64,000 nt of DNA from an uncultured Lachnospiraceae bacterium (GTDB lineage: Bacteria; Bacillota; Clostridia; Lachnospirales; Lachnospiraceae), in the NCBI GenBank assembly GCA_910577115.1, contig CAJTMC010000002.1, positions 100,122-164,121 on the forward strand, given 5' to 3'. Both the position numbers and the translations under genes were made by a program. Under the pieces are notes generated by a model. It did no database searches. It saw only the letters and a program-made list of their open reading frames with translations, and was not told where the DNA came from. Of the stretch, positions 24,994 to 33,807 are shown piece after piece; positions within the stretch are counted from its first letter, which is position 1, and the number at the start of each line of letters is the position of its first letter.

Positions 24994-25803
24994 TTATACC
25001 TTCGCCAGCACCTGCACTGCCTTATCCTTAATGATTGCCTCAAAGTGTTCCTCCATATACGCCTCGCTTGCCGACGCAAACTTCTCGGGGCTTCCGTACT
25101 CGGAGAGCATGTTGCAAATCTTGTTGAACTCCTCAGGCGTGTGGTCTGACTGCCCAACCACAAGAACGTAATTCGATAGCTTCTCATTTTTATACAAAGA
25201 ATTTCTGCCTGTATAGTGTCCGTCAAGCACATGTGCAAGCCTTGTCACCTGGTTTAAGCTGTCAAACGCATAAATCCGCGTAAGGTCGATGCCCTGCACA
25301 GCCTTCGCGGTGCTGTTGTCTTTGTTGGCATTGCCCTGCCTGCTGCCCTGTTTTCCCAAATCCGAGAGCGCATCCATTGTGTTTGCAATGGTATCTGCAA
25401 TGGAACCGTCATGAATTTTCCGGAACAAATCAAGCACATCATCGGCGCCGTCGGAAATGCTCTGCAGCATTCCGGTGAGCGTGTCGTCGTACTCCTCGTC
25501 ATCGTCGTCGGTGGCAGAGGGCGCAAACTTGGAAAAACGCGTGTCCAGTTCTTCAGGATCTTCAACCTTTGTAATCACAAGAACGATACATTCGGAATTG
25601 AGCGGAATCGCCTCTATCATAAGAGGAATATCGTCCGCGTCAAAACCAAATTCGTATGACGCCTGCTGCATCATGTCGCGGAAAAGGTTTTTCGCCTTCT
25701 CGGTTCCGTATGCAAGCTCGCTTATTTTTAATTCACGATCCGCTAAATCTGCTTTTGTCAGCGTGCAGCGGATCTGATGATCATTTACCTTCTCAATCTT
25801 CAT
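24994..25803 (-). CDS. mecA: MecA-family adaptor protein for ClpC
   Basis: A 269-residue adaptor. The N-domain (MKIEKVNDHQIRCTLTKADL ... LFRDMMQQA) and the acidic middle linker (DDDDEEYDD) are followed by a C-terminal domain (YAFDSLNQVTRLAHVLDG ... SLYKNEKLSNYVLVV) that docks on ClpC. Known MecA proteins target competence or sporulation regulators for ClpCP degradation; the target here is unknown. ATG at 25803 has GGGGG at 7 bp; a longer frame to 25872 lacks a ribosome site. A good promoter and terminator make it monocistronic. Confidence 0.85.
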   Translation of the reverse strand: MKIEKVNDHQIRCTLTKADLADRELKISELAYGTEKAKNLFRDMMQQASYEFGFDADDIPLMIEAIPLNSECIVLVITKVEDPEELDTRFSKFAPSATDDDDEEYDDTLTGMLQSISDGADDVLDLFRKIHDGSIADTIANTMDALSDLGKQGSRQGNANKDNSTAKAVQGIDLTRIYAFDSLNQVTRLAHVLDGHYTGRNSLYKNEKLSNYVLVVGQSDHTPEEFNKICNMLSEYGSPEKFASASEAYMEEHFEAIIKDKAVQVLAKV

Positions 25804-25896
25804 ATTTTTCCCCCATTCTTGCTCAGTATTTTTCCCTTCACTAAAACCAAGAATCCTGACGAATATCGTCATATCGACTGTTAAACTTTCACCTAT

Positions 25897-25924
25897 ATTA
25901 TAATGTAAAGAAAGTTGAAGTCAA
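25897..25924 (-). promoter_or_regulatory. Promoter of mecA
   Basis: TTGACT (25919-25924), 16-bp spacer, TATAAT (25897-25902) on the minus strand. Confidence 0.65.
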
Positions 25925-26661
25925 TAGTATAAAACGACTGTTTTTAAAAAATTTATAATATCCTTTTCAATATATCGTATCAAATGTCAAAATAACATAC
26001 GTTATTAAACAAAAATCATATTAATTATTACAATTCGGGCAAATTATTACATTTGGGCCTGCATAAATTTTTATTTTATGCTAATAATTTACTTGTAAGA
26101 TGTCCCTGCGACAAAACCGTACAGGAAAGGAAGGTTTTTGGCGCAGAAGGTGCTGTAATACATGATTGCAAAATCTTTACGGAATATGCGTACAAGCTGA
26201 TTTTTATTTCATTGTCTTATTAGCTTGTGCAAATTGACTAAAAATATTTTGCCAATACTTTGTACGTTTATTATCCATAATTACTATATATTATACAACA
26301 CTTTTCTGGCAGTAGGTACATGTTTCAGGCATCTTTTTTCAAAATTTTTTCATTTTTTATATATCACGCAAAGCTTTTGGACTTTGGCAGCATACTACGA
26401 AAATAAAACTCCGATAAAATACCCCCTCTTTGTCGGCATATCTAAAGCAACGAACGCACTTATATCTTATCATATGCAGAAAAAAAATGATAGGAGCTTT
26501 TTCAAGTAAATATTGGGAAAATAAAATCTGCATTTTTTGCATTTGTATAATTTAGCGGTGCATATGTTAAAGTCTTAAAATCAAAAACAACATAAAAAAT
26601 CAGAAAAAATATTAAAAAAAATCAAAAACAACAACTTTTTGTGTACGAAACAGCAATAGTT
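25925..26661. other. Long AT-rich intergenic region
   Basis: About 740 bp between the divergent mecA and GH18 genes. Open frames here are short, AT-biased and lack ribosome sites. One G-rich patch (26101-26158) and a 7-bp hairpin (GCATAAA/TTTATGC, about 26061-26081) stand out from the AT background, but neither resembles a known RNA family to me. Confidence 0.6.
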
Positions 26662-26670
26662 TGCTATAAT
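26662..26670 (+). promoter_or_regulatory. Extended -10 promoter of the GH18 gene
   Basis: TGCTATAAT, an extended -10 element, only about 20 bp before the ATG at 26693, giving a very short leader. The -35 is poor, as is usual with extended -10 promoters. Confidence 0.55.
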
Positions 26671-26692
26671 GAGAACGATTGGAGGTATCCGA

Positions 26693-28423
26693 ATGAAAAA
26701 AAGGATTATTTTGATACTTGTGCCGGTCGTTCTCATTCTTTTGATTGTGGCGGCGGCATTTGGGGGGAAGCTTTGGGAACGTTTTTCTTATTCAAGAGAG
26801 CACGCTGATTTGGACAAATATTTCGGCATTACGAAAGACAGCGATATGGCAATTGTGCTGCAGGACGAAATTGTAGACGATATGGCGAAATTTATTCATG
26901 GCACCTGCTACTTTACGCTCTCGACAGTCGAGAAATATTTTACAGACCGCTTTTATGTGAATACGGACGAGCAGGTGCTGCTCTTTACGACCGATACCGA
27001 TGTGATTCGGGTGAATATCGGAGAAGGCAGCAATACGATGTATGTTTCCGATGTACCACAGGAGATTGGTTCTACGGATCCGAATTATATGGCGGCTTTC
27101 TATGACGGTGATGTGCTTTATATCGGGGCAGATTATGTGAAAAAATTTGCCAATTTTGAATATTATGGTTTTACGGAGCCAAACCATGTGCAGGTTTATA
27201 CGCAGTGGGACGAGTACACTGCGGCAAGACTTTCCAAAAAAACATCTGTACGGTATCAGGGCGGTATTAAGAGCCCTATTTTGCAGGATCTTCCGGCAGA
27301 CGCGCAGGTCGTTGTTTTGGAGGAAATGGAGAACTGGTCTAAGGTCAAAACCGAAAGCGCAATTATCGGGTATGTTGAAAATAAGTTTTTGAAGGACATG
27401 ACCGTATCACAGCGCATGTGCAGTACGGATTTTCAGGAGATTACTTATAATAATGTCAGAAAAGACGGCACCATTAATCTTGCCTTTCATCAGGTGTTTG
27501 AGGAAGTTGACGGCAGTTATCTTGCAAATGCCCTAAGTTCGACCAAATCAGTCAATGTTGTTTCGCCGACATGGCTGCGGCTGACGGACAATGACGGCGG
27601 CATTTCCAGTCTTGCAAATGCTTCCTATGTTTCGAAGGCGCATGAGCTTGGCGTTGAGGTCTGGGCGCTTGTGACAGACGTGGACAGTACAAATCTTTAT
27701 GGAGTAACGATTGATTTTGAAGCGCTTTTATCCTCGTCCGAAAAGCGGAAGGTTTTGATTAACAGGCTTATGGAGCAAGTGGATACTTATGGGCTTGACG
27801 GCATTAATATTGATTTTGAAAAAGTGAAAAATAATGCGGGACCGCACTTTGTACAGTTTTTGCGGGAGCTTTCGATTGAAACGCGCAAGCGCGGCGTGGT
27901 TCTTTCGGTGGACAACTATGTGCCGAGCGAATACACAGCACATTATAACCGAAAAGAGCAGGGCATTGTGGCGGATTACATTATTATTATGGGATATGAT
28001 GAGCATTATGTGGGCGGCGGTGTTGCGGGCTCTAATGCTTCGATTGGTTTTGTGGAGGACGGTATCAGGAACACGAAAGAGGTTGTCCCTGCCGAGAAGA
28101 TTATCAATGCCATTCCGTTCTACACAAGAATTTGGGAAACAGGGCCAAACGGACTGACAGCCTCGACGCTTTCCATGTCGGCGGAGCCGTCATGGATTAG
28201 CAGTACCGGTGTTTCTCCAGCGTGGTCAGATGAGTTTTGTCAGAATTATGCCCAATATCAGTCGGGCGATACACTCTATCAGTGTTGGCTTGAGGATGTG
28301 GATTCGATCCGCGTAAAGCTTCAGGTTATGCAGAGTCAGGGTATTAAAGGTGTTGCAAGCTGGAAGCTCGGGCTTGAGGACAGCGCTGTTTGGGACGTTA
28401 TTGCGGAATATGTCGGACAGTAA
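26693..28423 (+). CDS. Membrane-anchored glycoside hydrolase family 18 protein (SleL/YaaH-like)
   Basis: A 576-residue protein with an N-terminal transmembrane helix (about 3-24), a beta-rich region (about 40-170, copper-amine-oxidase-N-like), an SH3-like segment (about 170-235) and a GH18 barrel (about 250-576). The catalytic motif DGINIDFE ends in Glu376, and MGYDEHY is the matching substrate Tyr strand. Related proteins are N-acetylglucosaminidases acting on peptidoglycan or spore cortex. It should face outside the membrane, so peptidoglycan is the likely substrate. ATG at 26693 follows GGAGG; an earlier ATG at 26669 overlaps the -10 element and is not used. Confidence 0.8.
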   Translation: MKKRIILILVPVVLILLIVAAAFGGKLWERFSYSREHADLDKYFGITKDSDMAIVLQDEIVDDMAKFIHGTCYFTLSTVEKYFTDRFYVNTDEQVLLFTTDTDVIRVNIGEGSNTMYVSDVPQEIGSTDPNYMAAFYDGDVLYIGADYVKKFANFEYYGFTEPNHVQVYTQWDEYTAARLSKKTSVRYQGGIKSPILQDLPADAQVVVLEEMENWSKVKTESAIIGYVENKFLKDMTVSQRMCSTDFQEITYNNVRKDGTINLAFHQVFEEVDGSYLANALSSTKSVNVVSPTWLRLTDNDGGISSLANASYVSKAHELGVEVWALVTDVDSTNLYGVTIDFEALLSSSEKRKVLINRLMEQVDTYGLDGINIDFEKVKNNAGPHFVQFLRELSIETRKRGVVLSVDNYVPSEYTAHYNRKEQGIVADYIIIMGYDEHYVGGGVAGSNASIGFVEDGIRNTKEVVPAEKIINAIPFYTRIWETGPNGLTASTLSMSAEPSWISSTGVSPAWSDEFCQNYAQYQSGDTLYQCWLEDVDSIRVKLQVMQSQGIKGVASWKLGLEDSAVWDVIAEYVGQ

Positions 28424-28462
28424 CACTTATTTCATGCGCTTTATTTAGATGCCTGTGTGTAA

Positions 28463-28502
28463 AAAAAAATGGTGTGTGCATAGATAGCACACGCCATTTT
28501 TT
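28463..28502. terminator. Bidirectional terminator
   Basis: GGTGTGTGC/GCACACGCC stem with one G-U pair, flanked by A9 and T6, between the convergent GH18 and phosphofructokinase genes. Confidence 0.9.
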
Positions 28503-28511
28503 ATCCTTTAT

Positions 28512-29585
28512 TTAATCGCCAAAGCTAATGCCAAGCATTTTTGCTTCTCTGATGATATCCGAATCCGGATCTACCATTTTCAGCTTTCCTGCCACTTCCT
28601 CAAGCGGAACCTTTACAATTTCCCTGTTGCGGTAACCTACCATGAAGCCGTACTGCTTCTTCATAATCAGCCTTGCTGCTTCCGCGCCCAATCGGCTTGC
28701 AAAAACTCTGTCGTAAGAATTGGGGCTTCCGCCGCGCTGTGTGTGTCCCGGAACTGTCACGCGCACTTCCAAACCGCTCTTCTTTGTAATCTTCTCTGCG
28801 ATTTCGTAAGATACGCTGGGATATTTGTAATCTGCCATATATTTCTTAAATTCTTTCTTTGAGAGCGCTGCAATTTCCTTAGAAATGGCGCCTTCTGCCA
28901 CCGCAAGGATTGTAAAGCTGCTGCCTCTCTCGGAACGTTTCTTGATTGCGTCTATGATTTTGTTGATATCATATGGTATCTCAGGAATCAAAATAATGTC
29001 TGCGCCGCCTGCCATACCTGCGTTCAGCGTCAGATAGCCTACCTTGTGCCCCATAACCTCAACAATAAATACCCTGCCATGAGATGCCGCGGTCGTATGA
29101 ATCTGGTCAATGCACTGCGTCGCAATGTCAACCGCACTTTGGAAACCGAAGGTCATATCCGTTCCCCAAAGGTCGTTGTCAATTGTCTTGGGAAGTGTCA
29201 CTACATTTAAGCCTTCCTCACGAAGGAGGTTTGCTGTCTTATGGGTGCCGTTTCCTCCAAGCACTACGAGGCAGTCAAGGTTTAATTTATAATAGTTGTG
29301 CTTCATTGCCTCAACCTTGTCCAGTCCGTTTTCGTCCGGTTCACGCATATTCTTAAAAGGCATACGCGAGCTGCCGAGGATTGTCCCTCCCTTTGTCAGT
29401 ATTCCGGAAAAATCTGAGCTTGCAAGCATTTTGTACTTTCCGTAAATCAATCCTTTATAGCCCTCGAGAAATCCAAACAGTTCTACCTGCTCGCTGGAAT
29501 TGAATAATGTTTTTGCCACGCCGCGCATTGCGGCATTCAATGCCTGACAGTCGCCGCCGCTTGTCAACATACCGATTCTTATCAT
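28512..29585 (-). CDS. 6-phosphofructokinase, group III type
   Basis: A 357-residue phosphofructokinase converting fructose 6-phosphate to the 1,6-bisphosphate in glycolysis. The phosphate-donor loop is GGNGT (110-114) and the catalytic loop PKTIDND (132-138, base Asp136). In this family, Gly at position 113 (E. coli Gly104) favours ATP, while PPi enzymes have Asp there; Lys133 (E. coli Gly124) is seen in PPi enzymes and in ATP-using group III enzymes. The combination suggests ATP. The usual acidic residue of GGDG is Asn112. RBS GGAGG. Monocistronic between two terminators. Confidence 0.9.
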   Translation of the reverse strand: MIRIGMLTSGGDCQALNAAMRGVAKTLFNSSEQVELFGFLEGYKGLIYGKYKMLASSDFSGILTKGGTILGSSRMPFKNMREPDENGLDKVEAMKHNYYKLNLDCLVVLGGNGTHKTANLLREEGLNVVTLPKTIDNDLWGTDMTFGFQSAVDIATQCIDQIHTTAASHGRVFIVEVMGHKVGYLTLNAGMAGGADIILIPEIPYDINKIIDAIKKRSERGSSFTILAVAEGAISKEIAALSKKEFKKYMADYKYPSVSYEIAEKITKKSGLEVRVTVPGHTQRGGSPNSYDRVFASRLGAEAARLIMKKQYGFMVGYRNREIVKVPLEEVAGKLKMVDPDSDIIREAKMLGISFGD

Positions 29586-29600
29586 GGAAACCTCCTTTTT

Positions 29601-29616
29601 CGCAAAAATTTTTGCG
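29601..29616 (-). promoter_or_regulatory. Perfect palindrome in the phosphofructokinase leader
   Basis: CGCAAAAATTTTTGCG, a 16-bp perfect palindrome between the promoter and the GGAGG ribosome site. It may be an operator or a small hairpin beside the ribosome site. Confidence 0.5.
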
Positions 29617-29642
29617 GTTTATTTTTGTTCGCTCCTTCTTGT

Positions 29643-29671
29643 ATTATAATCCCTTTTTCAGAAACGAACAA
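29643..29671 (-). promoter_or_regulatory. Promoter of phosphofructokinase
   Basis: TTGTTC (29666-29671), 17-bp spacer, TATAAT (29643-29648) on the minus strand. Confidence 0.6.
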
Positions 29672-29724
29672 CTTTTTTGCAAAGCTTTTTAATTTTTTGT
29701 AAATTTTCCCCAAAAATGTCTTTT

Positions 29725-29763
29725 AAAAAACCTGTGGCAATACCGCTTTTGATATTCCACAGG
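29725..29763 (-). terminator. Rho-independent terminator
   Basis: CCTGTGG/CCACAGG with inner pairing (AATA / TATT), followed by TTTTTT on the minus strand; ends the membrane-protein gene at 29781. Confidence 0.8.
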
Positions 29764-29780
29764 TCGTATATTATGAAGCA

Positions 29781-30797
29781 CTAAAAGTTGCCTGCATTGC
29801 TATTTGATGCGGAATCTGCATAAGCTCCGGCGTTCTGCATGTATCCGATTTGTGCCACGCGATTGACATTTCTCTGCTCTCTTGTGATTGAAATAATGGT
29901 CGGAACTGCACCGACTACGACAAAGAGCAGCTGTTGTAAAAAGGATGCGATATAATCTCCCATTCCATCCAGTTCAGCGACAAGTGTAGGAACTGCCTGA
30001 AAAGCCTGAAAAACACTTACCTCGTAATCGTAATATTCTTTCATTGCCTTGGAAATTTCAATCGCCCAGTCAAGGCGGTTTCCGAAATAAGTCATCGCAA
30101 GCATAATCACACACGAAATAACAATCCCGACTACCGTAAGCTTACCGCCAAGCTTGTCAAAACCCTTGAGTGTACAGAATGCCATCACGATTCCCGAAAG
30201 TGCTGCCACATAGCCGAGCAAGCCCAAAATAACAATACATGCCACGCCAATCAGCGAACCGATTACCGCGCCGATAATTCCGCCGATGATATTGACATTT
30301 TTCTGCTGCCGTTTCTGCGCCTTTACTTCATTTGCACTCTTTGTTCTTGCTGCACAGTCTGCACAAAGGTGAAGTCTTGCCGTTTCCAACATAAAGCCTA
30401 CGGTCTGTGTGGAAGCGCCGCAGGTCTGACAGCATGGCATATATCCTCTTTCGCGCAAAAATGCCGTCAGCGCATCAATTGTATATCCAATATCGCTGGA
30501 AAGTTTATTTTGATTTGCCTGATTTTTATTTGTGATTGTAATCAAGCTGTCCTTTTGTGTCATTCCTGCAGCAGGCGCTACGCTCTTTTTAAAGAGCGAA
30601 ATTTCATCCTTGCCAAGCGATACATTCGCACTTCTTGCGGATGTTGTGATCGTAAGAAGATACGGATATCTTTGGTCTGTGGCGTAAATCAGTAATTCAT
30701 AGCCGTTTTTTGTACCATAAATCGTGTTAGTAAATTCATCATAGGTAAACCCTATGCCCGAAGCGAGTTTTTTATAATTCTCTGTAATTTTGCTCAT
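29781..30797 (-). CDS. Zinc-ribbon membrane protein of unknown function
   Basis: A 338-residue protein: about 130 soluble N-terminal residues, two Cys pairs (CCQTCG and CADC, about 30 residues apart) that could bind zinc, then four or more hydrophobic helices (about 175-270 and near 295-315) and a polar Asn/Ser tail. It is probably an integral membrane protein with a cytoplasmic zinc-binding part. ATG at 30797 has GGGGG at 5 bp; the earlier in-frame ATG at 30815 has no such site. I do not recognise the family. It is monocistronic. Confidence 0.65.
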   Translation of the reverse strand: MSKITENYKKLASGIGFTYDEFTNTIYGTKNGYELLIYATDQRYPYLLTITTSARSANVSLGKDEISLFKKSVAPAAGMTQKDSLITITNKNQANQNKLSSDIGYTIDALTAFLRERGYMPCCQTCGASTQTVGFMLETARLHLCADCAARTKSANEVKAQKRQQKNVNIIGGIIGAVIGSLIGVACIVILGLLGYVAALSGIVMAFCTLKGFDKLGGKLTVVGIVISCVIMLAMTYFGNRLDWAIEISKAMKEYYDYEVSVFQAFQAVPTLVAELDGMGDYIASFLQQLLFVVVGAVPTIISITREQRNVNRVAQIGYMQNAGAYADSASNSNAGNF

Positions 30798-31101
30798 ATG
30801 TACCCCCATCTGCACACACTCTTTCTCTTCTCAGACTTGTGGTGTGCATACAAATTTGAGGTTGAAAATTTTTATTACTGTAAGCTTATGTTAGAATAAA
30901 CTTATGTTAGAATTTTTCTGAACAAAAATATGATATCATAAAAAAAATTGAAACACAACTGTCAAACGGGATTCGTAATTTAACCTTGATATTTTTTTAA
31001 AGTTATGACTTCATAAATGTAATTTTGTATTTACGAACCCCTGCTTTTCGATATATAATAGTCGAAAATGAAGTTTTTATATGAAAGAAAGGAAGTCTTT
31101 T
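30798..31101. other. Intergenic region with a palindrome over the mscL -10
   Basis: About 300 bp between divergent genes. It has a 14-bp direct repeat (CTTATGTTAGAAT, twice at 30885-30913) and, near mscL, TATAAT at about 31053-31058 enclosed by TTTTCGA (31045-31051) and TCGAAAA (31062-31068). The inverted repeat straddling a -10 element looks like a repressor site. No gene is supported. Confidence 0.5.
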
Positions 31102-31515
31102 ATGCGCAAATTTATAGAAGAATTTAAAAAGTTTATCAGCAAGGGAAATGTTATGGATATGGCTGTCGGTATTATTATCGGCGGCGCCTTCACGAGTATT
31201 GTGTCTTCTCTTGTAAATGACATTATCAATCCGCTGCTTGGTCTTTTCGGGGGCATGAACTTTGACCAGCTTGCATGGAATATTACGGGCGATGTGACGC
31301 TTTATTATGGGAAGTTTATTACAGCTGTGGTGAACTTTTTAATTATGGCGTTTATAGTGTTTATTCTTGTAAAGGCAATTAACACTGCTGCCTCCAAGTT
31401 TCAGAAAAAGGAAGAAGCCAAGGATCCTACCACGAAAAAATGTCCTTATTGCAAATCGGAAATCGCACTGGAAGCAACGAGATGTCCGCATTGTACTTCG
31501 GAGTTAGAGCAATAG
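31102..31515 (+). CDS. mscL: Large-conductance mechanosensitive channel with zinc-ribbon tail
   Basis: A 137-residue MscL. The N-terminal amphipathic helix and first transmembrane helix read FKKFISKGNVMDMAVGIIIG, followed by the glycine-rich pore lining and a second helix (VNFLIMAFIVFILVKAIN). MscL forms a pentameric pore that opens under membrane tension. Beyond the usual end it carries a zinc-ribbon with CPYC and CPHC pairs (about 112-130) in the cytoplasm. ATG at 31102 has AAGGAAG upstream; an ATG at 31081 encodes that ribosome site and is not used. Confidence 0.9.
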   Translation: MRKFIEEFKKFISKGNVMDMAVGIIIGGAFTSIVSSLVNDIINPLLGLFGGMNFDQLAWNITGDVTLYYGKFITAVVNFLIMAFIVFILVKAINTAASKFQKKEEAKDPTTKKCPYCKSEIALEATRCPHCTSELEQ

Positions 31516-31566
31516 GTGTGACGGTATCTTTCAGCCTGCCAAAGTGTTTCATTCAAATGTTTGTGT

Positions 31567-31629
31567 GCATAAAAAACGCAAGCTCAGCAGCTTGCGTTCA
31601 AAGAATTTGCAAATTCTTTCTGAAATGAT
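31567..31629 (+). repeat. Dispersed two-hairpin repeat, copy 1 (3' of mscL)
   Basis: Hairpin AACGCAAGCT-CAGC-AGCTTGCGTT followed at once by AAAGAATTTG/CAAATTCTTT. A second copy (38291-38363, minus strand) has the same order and compensating changes (GC pairs become AT). It probably also acts as the mscL terminator. Confidence 0.75.
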
Positions 31630-31709
31630 TTACACTGTCGCCATTTCCTATAGAATAAAAAATATGAGCAGCTTTGTTCTGCTCATATTTTACATGAATA
31701 TTTTGTGAG

Positions 31710-31791
31710 TGGGTGGAGGTGGATTCGAACCACCGAAGCATTAAGCAGCAGATTTACAGTCTGTCCCCTTTGGCCACTCGGGAATCCACCC
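31710..31791 (-). tRNA. tRNA-Tyr (GTA)
   Basis: Class II tRNA on the minus strand. Acceptor GGGTGGA/TCCACCC, discriminator A, D-arm CCGAGTGG, anticodon GTA (plus-strand tac at 31755-31757) in ACTGTAAATC, long variable arm and GGTTCGAATCC T-loop. CCA is not encoded. It stands alone rather than in a tRNA cluster. Confidence 0.95.
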
Positions 31792-32059
31792 ATATGGTTA
31801 CATGAATGCATGATTGTAATGCGATTCTTCCTATAACGAAAAAACTATATCATATATTTGACAATACCGCAAGTGCTATTTTTTATTTTTTGCGTTTTGT
31901 CGTTCGGGACAGGTGGATTTTTTATATGTTACCAGAGCGGAGGGCGCTGTTTTAAATTTGACTATATTCCACATTAACGGTATACTAATAAGAAGTAACA
32001 AGTATGATATTACTAGCGGAAACGAATGGAATAAGTGATTATGAAAGAAGGTATGTTTC

Positions 32060-32614
32060 ATGGCTTTAGCGCAAGAAAAATATTACACAACTGAGGATTA
32101 TTATAATATGCCCGAAGAGATCCGCGCGGAATTAATTGAGGGGCAGATTGTTTATATGGCTACACCGAGTACACAGCACCAAAGAATATCAGGGCGCCTA
32201 TACGCTGCTATATTTAACTACATTAATGCAAAAGGCGGCGATTGCGAAGTGTTTCCTGCGCCATTTAGCGTGCAGCTATGCAAGGAGGACGATACAATTG
32301 TTGAACCGGATATTTCTGTTATTTGTGATCCGGATAAGATAACGGAAAGAGGCTGTCTTGGCGCTCCGGATTGGATTATTGAAATTGTTTCGCCTTCTAA
32401 TGCCAAACATGATTATATTACCAAATTATCTTTGTATTCCAATGCAAATGTGAAAGAGTATTGGATTATTGATGCGGAGCAGAACAAGATTTATGTATAT
32501 GATCTGCAAGACAATAAACTTGTGCTTAGTCCTTATACGTTTCGGGATAAAATCAAGGTCGGTATTTATGAAGATTTTTATATTGATTTTTCCGACTTGA
32601 ATTTAAATATCTGA
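32060..32614 (+). CDS. Uma2 family (DUF820) PD-(D/E)XK nuclease-like protein
   Basis: A 184-residue protein matching the Uma2/DUF820 family: YTTEDYYNMPEEIRAELIEG, then EPDISVICDPD and WIIEIVSPSN, which supply the Asp and Glu of a PD-(D/E)XK-like core, followed by YWIIDAEQNKIYVYDL. Members are predicted endonucleases, abundant in cyanobacteria and some Firmicutes, mostly of unknown role. ATG has GAAGG 8 bp upstream. It is followed by a terminator before the Sel1 gene. Confidence 0.8.
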   Translation: MALAQEKYYTTEDYYNMPEEIRAELIEGQIVYMATPSTQHQRISGRLYAAIFNYINAKGGDCEVFPAPFSVQLCKEDDTIVEPDISVICDPDKITERGCLGAPDWIIEIVSPSNAKHDYITKLSLYSNANVKEYWIIDAEQNKIYVYDLQDNKLVLSPYTFRDKIKVGIYEDFYIDFSDLNLNI

Positions 32615-32626
32615 TTTTGTGAACTG

Positions 32627-32656
32627 CTGCCGGTGTTCTATCTTACGGCAGTTTTT
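32627..32656 (+). terminator. Terminator between the Uma2 and Sel1 genes
   Basis: CTGCCG/CGGCAG stem with a 13-nt loop followed by TTTTT. The stem is short, so read-through into the next gene 12 bp later is possible. Confidence 0.6.
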
Positions 32657-32668
32657 CGGGAGGAGCTT

Positions 32669-33787
32669 ATGCAGTCCTTTTTTGACGAAAGAGTAGAATT
32701 TGCGATTCAAAATATATGGATTAACCCGCACTCGGGCAAGCGTGAGGAATCCCTTGCGGCGCTGCGCGAAGCTGCCAATACGGGAGATGGCGACGCCTAT
32801 TATTTTCTTGGGCGCTGTTATCTCGGAAAGAGCTTTACCGATCCTGTGCTTGACCTTCCCGAAGACCGGAAATTTGCATTTGAGTGCTTTAACATGAGTC
32901 TTGCGTTTGAGAGTGCCGTTGGCATGTTTGCGACAATGCATATCGAGGGATTTGAGCCTTTACAGGGCACGTTTATTCATCCCCCCTACAAGTCCAAACG
33001 CGAAATTTGGGACAAGGTTTATGGCATGGCTATGGCGGGAGAGATTTTTTGCCAGTTTCTTGTGGCAAATGCATTTTTTTATTGCGATGTGGCAGACTTT
33101 CTTGATATTACGCCCGAAAATGCAGGCGGTGAAGAAAAGTATCTGCGCCGCGTGCGGGAATGGGCTGCGGCTGCGGTGGGGCTTTATGAAGGCTGCGTTG
33201 AAAAGGGGCTTGGTATTGCGATTCCCAATCTGATTGAGATTTTGTCTTCCGGAAAGAACGGCGTGCCGATTATGAAGAAGAGGGCGGACAAGTATAAGCA
33301 GATTGGCGCAGATATGGGAATTGGTGCATATGAGCGCATGATTGGAAACGACTATCGCGACGAAGCGCGGTATGAGGACGCGCTCGCAATGTATGAGCGC
33401 GCCGTAAGTCATGGAGACCGCTATGCTTATTATTGTCTTGGAAAGCTTTTTACTTTTAAGGGCGCACTTGGCATGGATTTGAAAAGGGCTGCCAATTATT
33501 TCGAGAAAGGCATTGAGGCGTATCCGAATGACAAAGGGCTTTGTAATTTATTAGGTGAAATCTGTTTTCGCGGCGGACAGGGACTTGCCTGCGATTTTCC
33601 AAAGGCGTTTTCGCTGTTGGATAATGCGTACCGAAATGGCAGCACATGGGGGTCGGATATGCTGGGCATGTGCTACCTGAAAGGGCTTGGTACGGAGGTT
33701 GACCTTGAGATGGCGCGGTGGATGTTTGATCTGAATCCGAAAAAGCGGTTCGCGGTTTGGGGGCTGGAGGAGTTGGAGAGCTATTAG
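32669..33787 (+). CDS. Sel1-like/TPR repeat protein
   Basis: A 372-residue helical repeat protein. Sel1-type repeats are seen as 'GDAYYFLGRCYL', 'DRYAYYCLGKLF', 'KGLCNLLGEICFRGGQGL', 'WGSDMLGMCYLKGLGTEVDLEMA', the usual A..YLG..Y..G.G pattern. Such proteins mediate protein-protein contacts; no enzymatic domain is present and there is no signal peptide. ATG at 32669 follows GGGAGGAG; a longer frame starting at 32633 begins inside the terminator. The partner is unknown. Confidence 0.75.
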   Translation: MQSFFDERVEFAIQNIWINPHSGKREESLAALREAANTGDGDAYYFLGRCYLGKSFTDPVLDLPEDRKFAFECFNMSLAFESAVGMFATMHIEGFEPLQGTFIHPPYKSKREIWDKVYGMAMAGEIFCQFLVANAFFYCDVADFLDITPENAGGEEKYLRRVREWAAAAVGLYEGCVEKGLGIAIPNLIEILSSGKNGVPIMKKRADKYKQIGADMGIGAYERMIGNDYRDEARYEDALAMYERAVSHGDRYAYYCLGKLFTFKGALGMDLKRAANYFEKGIEAYPNDKGLCNLLGEICFRGGQGLACDFPKAFSLLDNAYRNGSTWGSDMLGMCYLKGLGTEVDLEMARWMFDLNPKKRFAVWGLEELESY

Positions 33788-33807
33788 TGCTCCTCAGCTT
33801 GCATTTT

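Noticed and set aside
26225..26509. 94-codon open frame in the mecA-GH18 spacer
   Set aside because: AT-driven composition, no ribosome site, no recognisable domain.
31876..32061. 61-codon open frame on the minus strand before the Uma2 gene
   Set aside because: No ribosome site or domain; it overlaps the Uma2 upstream region.
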